Shown: positions 26,455 to 34,654 of the stretch, piece after piece
Position numbering within the stretch: the stretch's first letter is position 1
How the letters are laid out: each line of letters begins with the position of its first letter
Assembly (NCBI RefSeq): GCF_036227485.1
Contig: NZ_CP109479.1
Span: 4,216,001-4,280,000, forward strand
DNA length: 64,000 nt
Origin: Streptomyces sp. NBC_01451
GTDB taxonomy: Bacteria; Actinomycetota; Actinomycetes; Streptomycetales; Streptomycetaceae
Direction: 5' to 3'
Notes under the pieces: model-generated
What the model was told of the DNA's origin: nothing
What the model saw: only the letters and a program-made list of their open reading frames with translations
The model's database searches: none
Program-made: the position numbers and the translations under genes

Positions 26455-26955
26455 ATGACCTCGTTGCGTTCCGCTTCCACTGCGCGCCGTCGCCGCGCTG
26501 TTGCCGCCGTCGGCGCCGTTGGTGCCGGACTGCTCGTCCTGTCCGCCTGCGACAAGCCGACGCCGATCTCCACGATCACCGTCGGCACCTCCTCGGTGAG
26601 CTCGGAGGCCTCCTGCTACGCCGACGGCGACGGCAAGGAGCTGAAGACGGCCGAGCTGACGGAGTGCCTCAAGAAGGACACCGCCAAGGACGCGGACATC
26701 AAGAGCATCAAGGTCGACCCGGACGAGAACGTGCGCTTCGGCGTCGACCCGAAGATCGCCGACGAGGGCTGGACGATCCTGCTGAACGGCAACCCGCTGA
26801 CCGACTCCAGCACCAAGACGTACCGCACGATCCCGGGCAGCGTGTTCTTCAACGCCCAGTACGGCGCCCAGGGCGACTCGACGCTCGTCTCCATCAAGGA
26901 GGGCGAGAACAACGTCAAGGGCGTGTGGTCGTTCCGGCTGAAGAAGGACTCCTGA
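26455..26955 (+). CDS. DUF2771 lipoprotein
   Basis: 166 residues with a basic N-region, an Ala/Gly/Val hydrophobic stretch and a lipobox LSAC (lipidated Cys near residue 32). The mature part (CYADGDGKELKTAELTECLK ... SVFFNAQYGAQGDSTLVSIK) matches the actinobacterial DUF2771 family of cell-surface proteins of unknown function. A TAGCCT -10-like element lies 8 bases before the ATG, suggesting a leaderless message. The end overlaps the mqnB start by 31 bases, so these genes form an operon with mqnD. Confidence 0.9.
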   Translation: MTSLRSASTARRRRAVAAVGAVGAGLLVLSACDKPTPISTITVGTSSVSSEASCYADGDGKELKTAELTECLKKDTAKDADIKSIKVDPDENVRFGVDPKIADEGWTILLNGNPLTDSSTKTYRTIPGSVFFNAQYGAQGDSTLVSIKEGENNVKGVWSFRLKKDS

Positions 26956-27677
26956 CGATCTCGGGGGTACGAGTCCTCGTCGCCACCGCGGTCCCCGCCG
27001 AACGGGACGCGGTGGCACAGGCGTTCGATTCCGCTGAGGGCAACACCACCGACCCGACGTTCGACGTCATCGCCGCGGGAGTCGGTCCCGCCGCCTCCGC
27101 CGCGGCCGTCGCCTCGGCGCTCACCGCCGCCGCCCTCAGCGGCACCCCGTACGACCTGGTCGTCTCGGCGGGCATCGCCGGTGGTTTCCAGCCGCAGGCG
27201 CCGGTCGGCTCACTGGTCGTCGCCGACGAGATCACCGTCGCGGACCTGGGCGCCGAGACCCCGGACGGGTTCGTCCCGGTCACCGCGCTCGGCTTCGGCG
27301 CCGTCACCCACCGTCCGCCGGAATCACTCGTACGGGATCTCACGGTCGCGACCGGCGCTCTCCCGGGCGCCGTACTGACCGTCTCCACCGTCACCGGCAG
27401 CGCCGAACGCGCCGCCGAACTGGGCGCCCGGCACCCGGGTGCGCTGGCCGAGGCGATGGAGGGCTTCGGGGTCGCCGAGGCCGCCGCCGCGCACGGTGTG
27501 CCGGTGCTGGAGATCCGGGCCGTGTCCAACCCCGTCGGCCCCCGCGACCGCGCCGCCTGGCGCATCGGCGACGCGCTCACGGCACTGACGGACGCCTTCG
27601 GGAAGCTCGCCCCCGTACTGGAGAGTTGGAACCCGCATGAGCACCGACATGAGCACCCCCGTGACCCCGCGAGCTGA
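26925..27677 (+). CDS. mqnB: Futalosine hydrolase
   Basis: About 250 residues of the MTA/SAH-nucleosidase fold that splits futalosine to dehypoxanthine futalosine and hypoxanthine in menaquinone synthesis. Motifs: VLVATAVPAERDAV, VIAAGVGPAASAAAVA, DLVVSAGIAGGFQPQAPVG and EAMEGFGVAEAAAAHGVPVL. The start is unclear: homology begins at a GTA (VRVLVAT). The nearest in-frame start is the GTG at 26925 inside the lipoprotein gene, with AAGG before it. It overlaps mqnD by 41 bases, consistent with coupling. Confidence 0.88.
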   Translation: MVVPAEEGLLTISGVRVLVATAVPAERDAVAQAFDSAEGNTTDPTFDVIAAGVGPAASAAAVASALTAAALSGTPYDLVVSAGIAGGFQPQAPVGSLVVADEITVADLGAETPDGFVPVTALGFGAVTHRPPESLVRDLTVATGALPGAVLTVSTVTGSAERAAELGARHPGALAEAMEGFGVAEAAAAHGVPVLEIRAVSNPVGPRDRAAWRIGDALTALTDAFGKLAPVLESWNPHEHRHEHPRDPAS

Positions 27678-28518
27678 ACACGCGCTGCGGATCGCGTACT
27701 CGCCCTGCCCGAACGACACCTTCGTCTTCGACGCCTGGGCCCATGGCCGGGTGCCGGACGCGCCCGCGCTCGACGTGACGTTCGCGGACATCGACATCAC
27801 CAACGGCATGGCCGAGCGCGGCGAGTTCGACGTACTGAAGGTGTCGTACGCCGTGCTGCCGTACGTCCTCGACGAGTACGCGCTGCTGCCCTGCGGGGGC
27901 GCGCTGGGGCGGGGCTGCGGGCCGCTGGTGCTCACCCGGGAGGCGGGGGCCGACCTGACCGGGCGCACGGTCGCGGTGCCGAGCGAGCGGTCGACGGCGT
28001 ACCTGCTGTTCCGGCTGTGGGCGGCCGACACGATCCCCGGCGGGGTCGGGGAGGTCGTCGTGATGCCGTTCCACGAGATCATGCCCGCCGTGCGGGACGG
28101 GAAGGTCGACGCCGGGCTGGTCATCCACGAGGCGCGCTTCACGTACGGGAACTACGGGCTGCACCGGCTCGCGGACATGGGCGAGCACTGGGAGGCGACG
28201 ACCGGGCTGCCGATCCCGCTCGGCGCGATCATCGCCAAGCGGTCGCTGGGAGCCCGGACGCTGCACCTGCTGGCCCGGGCGGCCCGGACGTCCGTACGGG
28301 CCGCCTGGGACGACCCTGAGGCCTCCCGGGCCTATGTCCTGGAGCACGCGCAGGAGATGGACCCGAAGGTCGCCGATCAGCACATCGGGCTGTACGTCAA
28401 CGAGTTCACCGCCGACCTCGGCGAGGACGGCTACGCAGCGGTGCGAGGGCTGCTCACACGCGCGGCGGCCGAGGGGCTGGTGCCGCCCCTCGGCCCGAAC
28501 GCACTCGATTTCCCCTAG
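27637..28518 (+). CDS. mqnD: 1,4-dihydroxy-6-naphthoate synthase
   Basis: 293-residue enzyme that cleaves cyclic dehypoxanthine futalosine to 1,4-dihydroxy-6-naphthoate. The periplasmic-binding-protein-like fold shows RIAYSPCPNDTFVFDAWAHG, the early GMAERGEFDVLKVSYAVLPY and VDAGLVIHEARFTYGNYGL, all typical for MqnD. The two candidate starts are ATG 27637 (GGAG ribosome site) and ATG 27649. Together with mqnB this marks a futalosine-type menaquinone pathway, the usual route in streptomycetes. Confidence 0.95.
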   Translation: MSTDMSTPVTPRAEHALRIAYSPCPNDTFVFDAWAHGRVPDAPALDVTFADIDITNGMAERGEFDVLKVSYAVLPYVLDEYALLPCGGALGRGCGPLVLTREAGADLTGRTVAVPSERSTAYLLFRLWAADTIPGGVGEVVVMPFHEIMPAVRDGKVDAGLVIHEARFTYGNYGLHRLADMGEHWEATTGLPIPLGAIIAKRSLGARTLHLLARAARTSVRAAWDDPEASRAYVLEHAQEMDPKVADQHIGLYVNEFTADLGEDGYAAVRGLLTRAAAEGLVPPLGPNALDFP

Positions 28519-28542
28519 GAATCTCCGGAAACGCCTTACACG

Positions 28543-28926
28543 TCACACGTCCAGCTGGTCGGCGACCGCCCGCAGCAGGCCCGCGATCTTCGCACCCGAG
28601 GTCTTCTCGGGGTAACGGCCCCTTTCCAGCATCGGCGTGATGTTCTCCAGGACGGTCGTCAAGTCCTGGACGATGGAGGCCAGTTCGTCGGGCTTCTTGC
28701 GCTGTGCCGCCGCGACCGACGGGGTCGGGTCCAGGATCACGACGGAAAGCGCCTGGTCACCGCGTTGGCCGGCGACAACCCCGAACTCCACGCGCTGGCC
28801 CGGCTTGAGGGAATCGACTCCGGCGGGCAGTACCGAGGAATGGACGAAGACGTCACCGCCGTCATCGCGGGAGAGAAAGCCGAAACCCTTCTCACTGTTG
28901 AACCACTTGACCTTGCCGGTGGGCAC
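28543..28926 (-). CDS. Cold-shock domain protein with C-terminal extension
   Basis: 127 residues. The first 67 are a cold-shock domain with RNA-binding motifs KGFGFL (RNP1) and DVFVHSS (RNP2), the pattern of CspA-family RNA chaperones. A further 60-residue helical tail ([20 protein letters not shown] ... [14 protein letters not shown]) is seen in actinobacterial relatives and is of unknown use. The GTG start at 28926 follows GAGGAACAGAC. Six 10-bp repeats lie in the leader just upstream. The gene converges on mqnD with only 24 bases between. Confidence 0.93.
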   Translation of the reverse strand: MPTGKVKWFNSEKGFGFLSRDDGGDVFVHSSVLPAGVDSLKPGQRVEFGVVAGQRGDQALSVVILDPTPSVAAAQRKKPDELASIVQDLTTVLENITPMLERGRYPEKTSGAKIAGLLRAVADQLDV

Positions 28927-28960
28927 GTCTGTTCCTCGTCCTCATACTCGTCGGAAAACT

Positions 28961-29020
28961 GCTTCGGGCTGCTTGAATCTGCTACGAAGTGCTTCGAAGC
29001 GCTTCGAACTGCTGGCGGGA
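28961..29020 (-). repeat. Six in-phase 10-bp repeats in the cold-shock leader
   Basis: Ten-base units beginning GCT (GCTTCGGGCT, GCTTGAATCT, GCTACGAAGT, GCTTCGAAGC, GCTTCGAACT, GCTGGCGGGA) follow each other without gaps. Units 4-5 include the perfect palindrome TTCGAAGCGCTTCGAA (28993-29008). They lie 35-95 bases upstream of the cold-shock GTG, in the expected 5' leader or promoter. Confidence 0.75.
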
Positions 29021-29142
29021 AAACGGGTCTTGATAGCACTTGGGCGGGTCGTGAGACCCGCCGGTACCAAGGCTAATGGTCCGCAGGCCGGTGACAAGAC
29101 GTCGCCGGGTTGTTCCTTCGGGCAGGGAACTACCCTGGTCGA

Positions 29143-29400
29143 GTGCGTGACAAAACCCAAACGAATTCCGCCGCGGCCGGAGATCGGCTGATCCGTGTCG
29201 GTGCCATCGTGTTCTTCGTCGGTGCGGTGGCCACTTTGGTCACCGTGGCCCCATTCCTCCTCGGGGCGAAGCCATTCCCGACGTTCATGTTCGGCTTGAG
29301 CATGCTGATGGGCGTCGGCTTCCTTGTCGCGGGCGCCGGGGTGCTCCGGTCGGTGGCCGAGGGACGCCGTCAGGCGCGGGCGGCCGTCGCGTCCGAGTAG
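29143..29400 (+). CDS. Small two-helix membrane protein
   Basis: 85 residues; a polar head is followed by two membrane helices (VGAIVFFVGAVATLVTVAPFLL and FMFGLSMLMGVGFLVAGAGVL) and a basic end GRRQARAAV. Function unknown. The GTG at 29143 sits 6 bases after a TACCCT -10-like element, with TTGTTC at 29110, so the message is probably leaderless. The end overlaps the convergent HAD gene by 31 bases. Confidence 0.75.
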   Translation: MRDKTQTNSAAAGDRLIRVGAIVFFVGAVATLVTVAPFLLGAKPFPTFMFGLSMLMGVGFLVAGAGVLRSVAEGRRQARAAVASE

Positions 29401-30077
29401 CCGGGGTCTCCCGGGTCTCCCGGGTCTCCCAGGTCCCCCGGGTCCCCGGGATAGGAGGCCAGCCAGGCCGGGAAGTGGGTGAGGTCGTCGAGGACGACGT
29501 CCGCGCCCGCCGCGCGCAGCTCAGCGGCGTCACAGGGCCCGGTGGGCACGGCCACCGACAGGGCACCGGCGGCCCGGGCACCGCGTACGTCTCCGACGTG
29601 GTCGCCGACGTACACGCTCGCGCCCTGCTCGCGCAGCGCCACCGCCTTCTGCTCGGCCCACAGGTTCCCGATGACCGCGTCGGGCTCGATGCCGAGGTGT
29701 TCGAGGTGGAGCTTGGCGTTCGGCTCGTACTTGGCGGTGACGACGATCGCCCTTCCGCCGGACTCCCGCACGGCCGCGATGGCCTCGCGGGCGCCGGTCA
29801 TCGCGGGGGTCGCGGTGATGGCGATGGCCGGATACATCGCCCGGTAGAGGTCGCTCATCTCCGCGATCCGATCGGCCGAAAACCAGTGCACGAGCTCGTC
29901 CGCGAGGGGCGGACCGAGCCGGGTGACGGCCAGATCGGCGTCGATGTACGTGCCCGTGCGCTCGGCGAGCGCCACGTAGCAGGCGTGGATGCCGGGCCGG
30001 GAGTCGATGAGGGTCATGTCGAGGTCGAACCCGACGGTGAGCGCGCCGGAGGGTGTCGGCAAGGGCATGGATGTCAT
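29370..30077 (-). CDS. HAD-superfamily hydrolase (phosphoglycolate phosphatase-like)
   Basis: 235 residues. The HAD nucleophile motif is VGFDLDMTLIDSRPG (motif I Asp-x-Asp), motif II VVTAKYEP, motif III lysine in AEQKAVAL and motif IV VYVGDHVGDVRGARAAG. A helical cap lies between. Phosphate-ester hydrolysis is expected; substrate unknown. The C-terminus ends in PGDPGDLGDPGDPGDPGY, encoded by repeated GGGTCTCCC units (29403-29453), a lineage-specific extension. The ATG at 30077 was chosen among three close in-frame ATGs. Confidence 0.88.
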   Translation of the reverse strand: MTSMPLPTPSGALTVGFDLDMTLIDSRPGIHACYVALAERTGTYIDADLAVTRLGPPLADELVHWFSADRIAEMSDLYRAMYPAIAITATPAMTGAREAIAAVRESGGRAIVVTAKYEPNAKLHLEHLGIEPDAVIGNLWAEQKAVALREQGASVYVGDHVGDVRGARAAGALSVAVPTGPCDAAELRAAGADVVLDDLTHFPAWLASYPGDPGDLGDPGDPGDPGYSDATAARA

Positions 30078-30382
30078 ATGCACCATTGTGCGGGAGCAGG
30101 CAGGGACAACGGCGACAGCGACCGCGGGCCCACCCGGCCCGGACACCGAGAGCGAAGGAACGCCCAGCGCTGACGCGGCCGGCGCGAGGACGCCCAGCGC
30201 TGAAGCGGTCAGCGCGAGGCCGGCCCGAACGGGCACTGGGAGCGCGGGGATGCTCGGCGCGAGGACGCCCAACGCGCACGCGGCCGGTCCGGGAGCCGGG
30301 AGCGCAGGAACGCCCGGCGCGGAGACGGTCAGCTGGGAACCGGGAGCGCAGAGGCGATCAGCTCGGAGGCGGTCAGCGCGAG

Positions 30383-30575
30383 GACGCCCGGCGCGGTGAC
30401 GCCCGGCGCGGTGACGCCCGGCGCGGTGACGCCCGGCGCGGTGACGCCCGGCGCGGTGACGCTCGGCGCGGATGCGGCCGACGCGGATGCGGCCGACGCG
30501 GATGCGGCCGACGCGGATGCGGCCGACGCGGATGCGGCCGACGCGGATGCGGCCGGCGCGGATGCGGCCGGCGCA
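30383..30575. repeat. 15-bp minisatellite of two unit types
   Basis: Five copies of GACGCCCGGCGCGGT (30383-30457) with one variant, then seven copies of GATGCGGCCGACGCG (30471-30575), the last two changed. Unit length 15 keeps frames open, so long reading frames here are artefacts. Degenerate relatives extend on both sides (about 30110-30690). It fills the space between the HAD and the membrane-protein genes on the same strand. Confidence 0.9.
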
Positions 30576-30670
30576 GGCAATAGGAGCACAGGGACGGCCG
30601 ACGCGGACGCCGGGAACGCGGGAACGCCCAGCAGGTGCCGGTCAGCGCGGGCCGGTCGGCGTGGTGCCCG

Positions 30671-31717
30671 TCAGCGTGGGCGTTGGGAGCGCCAGGTGAG
30701 GTACAGGGCGGAGATGATCGCGGCGCCCTTCACCACCCATGGCCAGGTCTGGCTGAGGGCCTCGTTCATGTGGCCCTCGGCGATGGGGGCGCCCCAGCGG
30801 CCCTGTGCGCGGCCCCAGAGCCAGCCCGCACCGGCCGCGACCGCCGCTCCGGGCAGGTAGACGACCGCCCACTTCGTCTCGGCCTGGGAGAGCCGGCGCG
30901 AGGCGTAGGCGATGGCCCAGCCGATGAGGAGGGCGTAGACGCTGCCGAGGACCGCTCCCGCGACGAGGAGGCCGGCGGCGAGGAGGAGCAGCGGGTTGCT
31001 CCAGGTGCCGGAGAGGAGGGGGAGGCGCAGTCGGCGCCGTCGTCGGCGGGGCGCGTCCGGGACCTCGCCGGCGTCATCGCCTTCGGCAGCGGACGCCTCG
31101 GCCTCCTCGGCCTCGACTGCTTCGTCCTCCGGCTTCGGCTTCTGCGGCTTGGGCGGCGGCTTGAGCAGGTCGGGGATCTCCACCCCGCCGACGAACCCGG
31201 CCGGGAGACCGTCCGCGTCCGCGAGCGGGCCCCTGCGGCCCGCCAGCCACCAGTCCGCGTTCCCGAGTTCGTCGGTACCCGCGAGATGGGGCGGGGCGGG
31301 GTCGCCCCCGGAGGGGAACGGGGCGAACGGCTCCGCGGCGTCCGCTTCCTTGCCGGTCTCCGCCGGACGCAGGCGCGGTACGAGTCGCCCGAGCCCCTTC
31401 CCCTTGCGCGGCGGGTCCTCGCGGTCACGCTGTACGGGTACGGAGGCACGCGGCGCCTCGGGCACCTCGGGCTCGCCGGGCGCACCTCGGCCGGGACCCG
31501 CGCCGGCCACGACCTCGTCGGGGGTGCCGATGCGGTCGAGGATGCGGCGTACGGAGGCGGGGCTGTCGACCGGGGCCTTGGCGCGGCGCCGGTCGATCTC
31601 CGTGCGCAGCCCCGAGACGAGACGCATCCGCTCGCCGGACGGCAACTGCCGCTGCTGGGCCAGGTCTCCGACCCTGCTCAGATACTCGTAGACGACCTGG
31701 TCGCTCTCGATACCCAC
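30671..31717 (-). CDS. Membrane protein with HAAS-like N-terminal domain
   Basis: About 348 residues. The N-terminus (RMRLVSGLRTEIDRRRA, then SVRRILDRIGTPDEVVAGA) resembles a HAAS signalling-type domain. A long Pro/charged middle region (GEPEVPEAPRASVPVQ, KPPPKPQKPKPEDEAVEA) leads to three membrane helices after RRRRRRLRL (LLLLAAGLLVAGAVLGSVYA, AVVYLPGAAVAAGAGWLWG, VVKGAAIISALYL). The GTG at 31717 (start GIESDQVVYEYL) is preferred; ATG 31738 is an alternative. Function unknown. It diverges from the helicase-associated gene across a repeat. Confidence 0.82.
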   Translation of the reverse strand: MGIESDQVVYEYLSRVGDLAQQRQLPSGERMRLVSGLRTEIDRRRAKAPVDSPASVRRILDRIGTPDEVVAGAGPGRGAPGEPEVPEAPRASVPVQRDREDPPRKGKGLGRLVPRLRPAETGKEADAAEPFAPFPSGGDPAPPHLAGTDELGNADWWLAGRRGPLADADGLPAGFVGGVEIPDLLKPPPKPQKPKPEDEAVEAEEAEASAAEGDDAGEVPDAPRRRRRRLRLPLLSGTWSNPLLLLAAGLLVAGAVLGSVYALLIGWAIAYASRRLSQAETKWAVVYLPGAAVAAGAGWLWGRAQGRWGAPIAEGHMNEALSQTWPWVVKGAAIISALYLTWRSQRPR

Positions 31718-31783
31718 GAAGCCAGACGTTACCGGCATCTCCACCGAGCACGGGCGGCACCTCTTCGGCCCGGCCGGCGCCCT

Positions 31784-31872
31784 CAGCCCGTCCGGGGGTC
31801 CCCCCTCTGGGGGAGATTGTGGACGAGGCCGCTTCAGGGCCGATGCGGGGGTCCGGGGGCGCAGCCCCGGTG
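31784..31872. repeat. Dispersed palindromic repeat family A, copy 2 (long form)
   Basis: CAGCCCGTCCGGGGG leads into a GGTCCCCCC-TCT-GGGGGAG-type hairpin, TTGTGGACGAGGCCGCTTCAGG-like core and a CCGGGG/CCCCGG hairpin. It lies between two divergent genes, unlike the other copies. The final tail GTAGGGGCGGCGG is missing. Confidence 0.78.
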
Positions 31873-31940
31873 ACGTCCACACCAGCCGACCCGCACCGAC
31901 GAGAGACACCTCACCGCACCCACCCGCTACCGTGGGCGGG

Positions 31941-34520
31941 ATGAGCACCGAGGAGACACCGGCGCCGCGTTCCCTCGCGGAGGCGCTTCGCGCACGGGAC
32001 GACGCGTCCCTGGCCGCGCTGCTGCGCACGCGTCCGGACCTCATCACCCCCGTCCCCACCGACCTCACCCAGCTGGCTACCCGTGCCGGCACCCGCGCGT
32101 CGGTCGTGCGTGCCCTGGAGCGCCTGGACAGGTTCACGCTCCAGACGGCACAGGCGCTGGCCGTGGCCCCGGACCCGGCGTCGTACGACGGTCTGCTGGC
32201 CCTCCTCGCGGGCGACGCCGCCGATCCGGCGGTCACCGCCGCCCTCCCCCGCGCCCTCGGCGTGCTGCGCGAGCAGGCCCTGGTGTGGGGCGGTACGGAC
32301 CGGCTGCGTCTCGTCCGCACCGCTCGTGAGCTGCTGGCGCCCTCGCCGCAGCATCCGTCCCCGACGGGGCTCGGTCCGACGGTCGCGGAGGCGACGGCGG
32401 GGATGTCGCCGGGCCGGGTCCAGGAGATCGTGGCGGCGGCGGGGCTCACGTCGACGCACGACGCGGTGAGCGCGGTGGCCTCGCTGACCGCGCTGTTCAC
32501 CGACCGCGGGCGGATGGCCGCGCTGCTCGACAGTGCCGCCTCGGACTCCGTGGACGTACTGCGGCGGCTCGTCTGGGGGCCGCCGTACGGCCAGGTCACC
32601 GCCGATCCGGCGCCCCACCTGCGCTGGCTGCTGGACCGGGGTCTGCTGCTCCCCACCTCGCCCGGAACGGTGGTGCTGCCGCGCGAGGTGGCCCTGCATC
32701 TGCGCGACGGCCGGGCGCACCGCACGACCGAGCCGTTGCCGCCGGGGATCGAGCCCGCCGCGACCCATCGTCCACAGGTTGTGGACAACGCGGCGGCCGG
32801 GCAGGCGTACACGGCGCTCGCGACCGTCGAGGAGCTGCTGAAGGACTGGGACGAGGGCGGCCCGGCGGTGCTGCGGGCCGGCGGGCTGAGCGTCCGTGAC
32901 CTCAAGCGGACGGCCGTCGCCCTGGACGTGTCCGAGCCGGTGGCCGCGTTCTGGGTCGAACTCGCCTACGCGGCAGGCCTGTTGGCGTCCGACGGCGAGG
33001 CCGACGAGCGGTACGCGGCGACCCCCGCGTACGACGAGTGGCTGGAGTGGCCCTCGGCACAGCGGTGGGCACGGCTCGCGGAGGCGTGGCTGACGGCGAC
33101 CCGGACGCCCGGTGTGATCGGCGGCCGGGACGCCAAGGACCGTACGCTGTCCGCCCTCGGCCCGGGTCTGGACCGGTCGGCGGCGCCGGAGGTACGGCAC
33201 CGGGTGCTGGCCCTGCTGGCCGCTCTCCCGGAGGGCACGGCCCCGACCGTCGACTCGGTGCTGGCCCGTCTGCGCTGGGAGCGTCCGACGCGCGGCCCGC
33301 AGCAGGACCGGGAGGGCGACGAGGACCTGCGCACCAGGCTCGCCCGCTGGACCCTGGCCGAGGCGGAGTCGCTGGGCGTCACGGGACGGGGGGCACTGTC
33401 GTCCCAGGGCCGGGCGCTGCTGGGCCTGCCCGCCGCGCCGGTGAAGGCGCCCGAGCCGACCGGCCCGGGCGACAAACTCCCGGTCCACCACCACGACCAC
33501 CACACCCATGCCGCCTCTTCCACCTCTTCCACCCATCCAGCCCCCGAGCCCCTCTCGGCGTCCGAGCAGGCCGTCGCCTCGGCCGCCGCGGCCCGCCTGC
33601 TCACCCCTCTCCTGCCCGAACCGCTCGACCACGTCCTCCTCCAGGCGGACCTGACGGCGGTGGCCCCCGGCCCCCTCAAGCGCCCGCTGGCCGACATGCT
33701 CGGCGTGCTCGCGGACGTCGAGTCGAAGGGCGGCGCGACGGTCTACCGCTTCACCCCGGGTTCCGTACGCCGTGCCCTGGACGCGGGCCGCGCCGCCTCC
33801 GACCTGCACGACTTCCTGACCGCCCACTCCCGTACGCCGGTCCCGCAGCCCCTCGCCTACCTCATCGACGACGTCGCGCGCAGACACGGACACCTGCGGA
33901 TCGGCGCGGCCTCGGCCTACGTGCGCTGCGACGACGACGCGGTGCTCAGCGAGATCCTCGCCGACAAGCGGTCCGCGAACCTGCGCCTGCGGCGCCTGGC
34001 GCCCACGGTGCTGGCCGCCCAGACCGACCCGGCGGCACTCCTCGACGGTCTGCGCGCGATGGGCTTCGCCCCGGCCGCCGAGTCGGCCGAGGGAGACGTC
34101 CTGATCACCCGCGCCCACGCCCACCGCACCCCGCCCCGCACAGCCCCGGACCCGGTACCGGACGGCCCGCCGGCCCCCGACTCCACACTCCTCTCGGCGG
34201 CGATCCGGGCGATCCGGGCGGGCGACCTGGCCTCGACGACCCCGCGCAGACCGACGGAGACACCGGCCGCGAACGGCGACCTCCCGCGCACCAGCCCGGC
34301 CGAGACCCTGGCCACCATGCAGGCCGCGGTGATGACCGGCGAGGCCGTGTGGATCGGCTACGTCAACGCCGAGGGCGCCGCCAGCCAGCGCGTCATCGCC
34401 CCCATCCGCGTGGAGGGCGGCTTCGTGACGGCGTACGACCACACGGCGGACGAGGTACGGACGTACCCCCTGCACCGGGTCACCGGCGTGGCCGAGCTGG
34501 CGGAGGACGTGGACGGCTGA
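31941..34520 (+). CDS. Helicase-associated protein (no visible helicase motifs)
   Basis: 859 residues of the actinobacterial family that precedes XPB helicases. The chain is mostly helical with repeated HTH/winged-helix-like segments (SVVRALERLDRFTLQTAQAL, DLKRTAVALDVSEPVAAFWV, PLAYLIDDVARRHGHLRIG) and a His-rich linker (VHHHDHHTHAAS, near 520). The last 150 residues have a WYL-like module (AVWIGYVNAEGAASQRVIAP), often binding nucleic acid or ligands. No Walker A motif is present. It probably works with the XPB protein encoded next. ATG 31941 follows a TACCGT -10-like element. Confidence 0.85.
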   Translation: MSTEETPAPRSLAEALRARDDASLAALLRTRPDLITPVPTDLTQLATRAGTRASVVRALERLDRFTLQTAQALAVAPDPASYDGLLALLAGDAADPAVTAALPRALGVLREQALVWGGTDRLRLVRTARELLAPSPQHPSPTGLGPTVAEATAGMSPGRVQEIVAAAGLTSTHDAVSAVASLTALFTDRGRMAALLDSAASDSVDVLRRLVWGPPYGQVTADPAPHLRWLLDRGLLLPTSPGTVVLPREVALHLRDGRAHRTTEPLPPGIEPAATHRPQVVDNAAAGQAYTALATVEELLKDWDEGGPAVLRAGGLSVRDLKRTAVALDVSEPVAAFWVELAYAAGLLASDGEADERYAATPAYDEWLEWPSAQRWARLAEAWLTATRTPGVIGGRDAKDRTLSALGPGLDRSAAPEVRHRVLALLAALPEGTAPTVDSVLARLRWERPTRGPQQDREGDEDLRTRLARWTLAEAESLGVTGRGALSSQGRALLGLPAAPVKAPEPTGPGDKLPVHHHDHHTHAASSTSSTHPAPEPLSASEQAVASAAAARLLTPLLPEPLDHVLLQADLTAVAPGPLKRPLADMLGVLADVESKGGATVYRFTPGSVRRALDAGRAASDLHDFLTAHSRTPVPQPLAYLIDDVARRHGHLRIGAASAYVRCDDDAVLSEILADKRSANLRLRRLAPTVLAAQTDPAALLDGLRAMGFAPAAESAEGDVLITRAHAHRTPPRTAPDPVPDGPPAPDSTLLSAAIRAIRAGDLASTTPRRPTETPAANGDLPRTSPAETLATMQAAVMTGEAVWIGYVNAEGAASQRVIAPIRVEGGFVTAYDHTADEVRTYPLHRVTGVAELAEDVDG

Positions 34521-34654
34521 GGGAGATGGGCGGCTGAGCGGGACGGGTGGCGGGCGGGGGGCCGGGCGGCTGACGGCGGCCGGGACCCGCCCGTCGGCCG
34601 GTAGGGCACACTGGACGTTTGGCCGTAGGCCGTACGGAAGGGATGTGCACGTAC

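Noticed and set aside
28961..29020. CRISPR-like array
   Set aside because: Units of 10 bases without spacers and no cas genes; it is a short tandem repeat.
30329..30860. Long Ala/Ser/Asp-rich reading frames on both strands over the 15-bp repeats
   Set aside because: Unit length divisible by 3 keeps frames open; the products are pure repeat translations with no ribosome site.
32334..32905. Extension of the 30671 minus-strand frame far upstream
   Set aside because: It is antisense to the helicase-associated gene; homology begins at the GIESDQ start.
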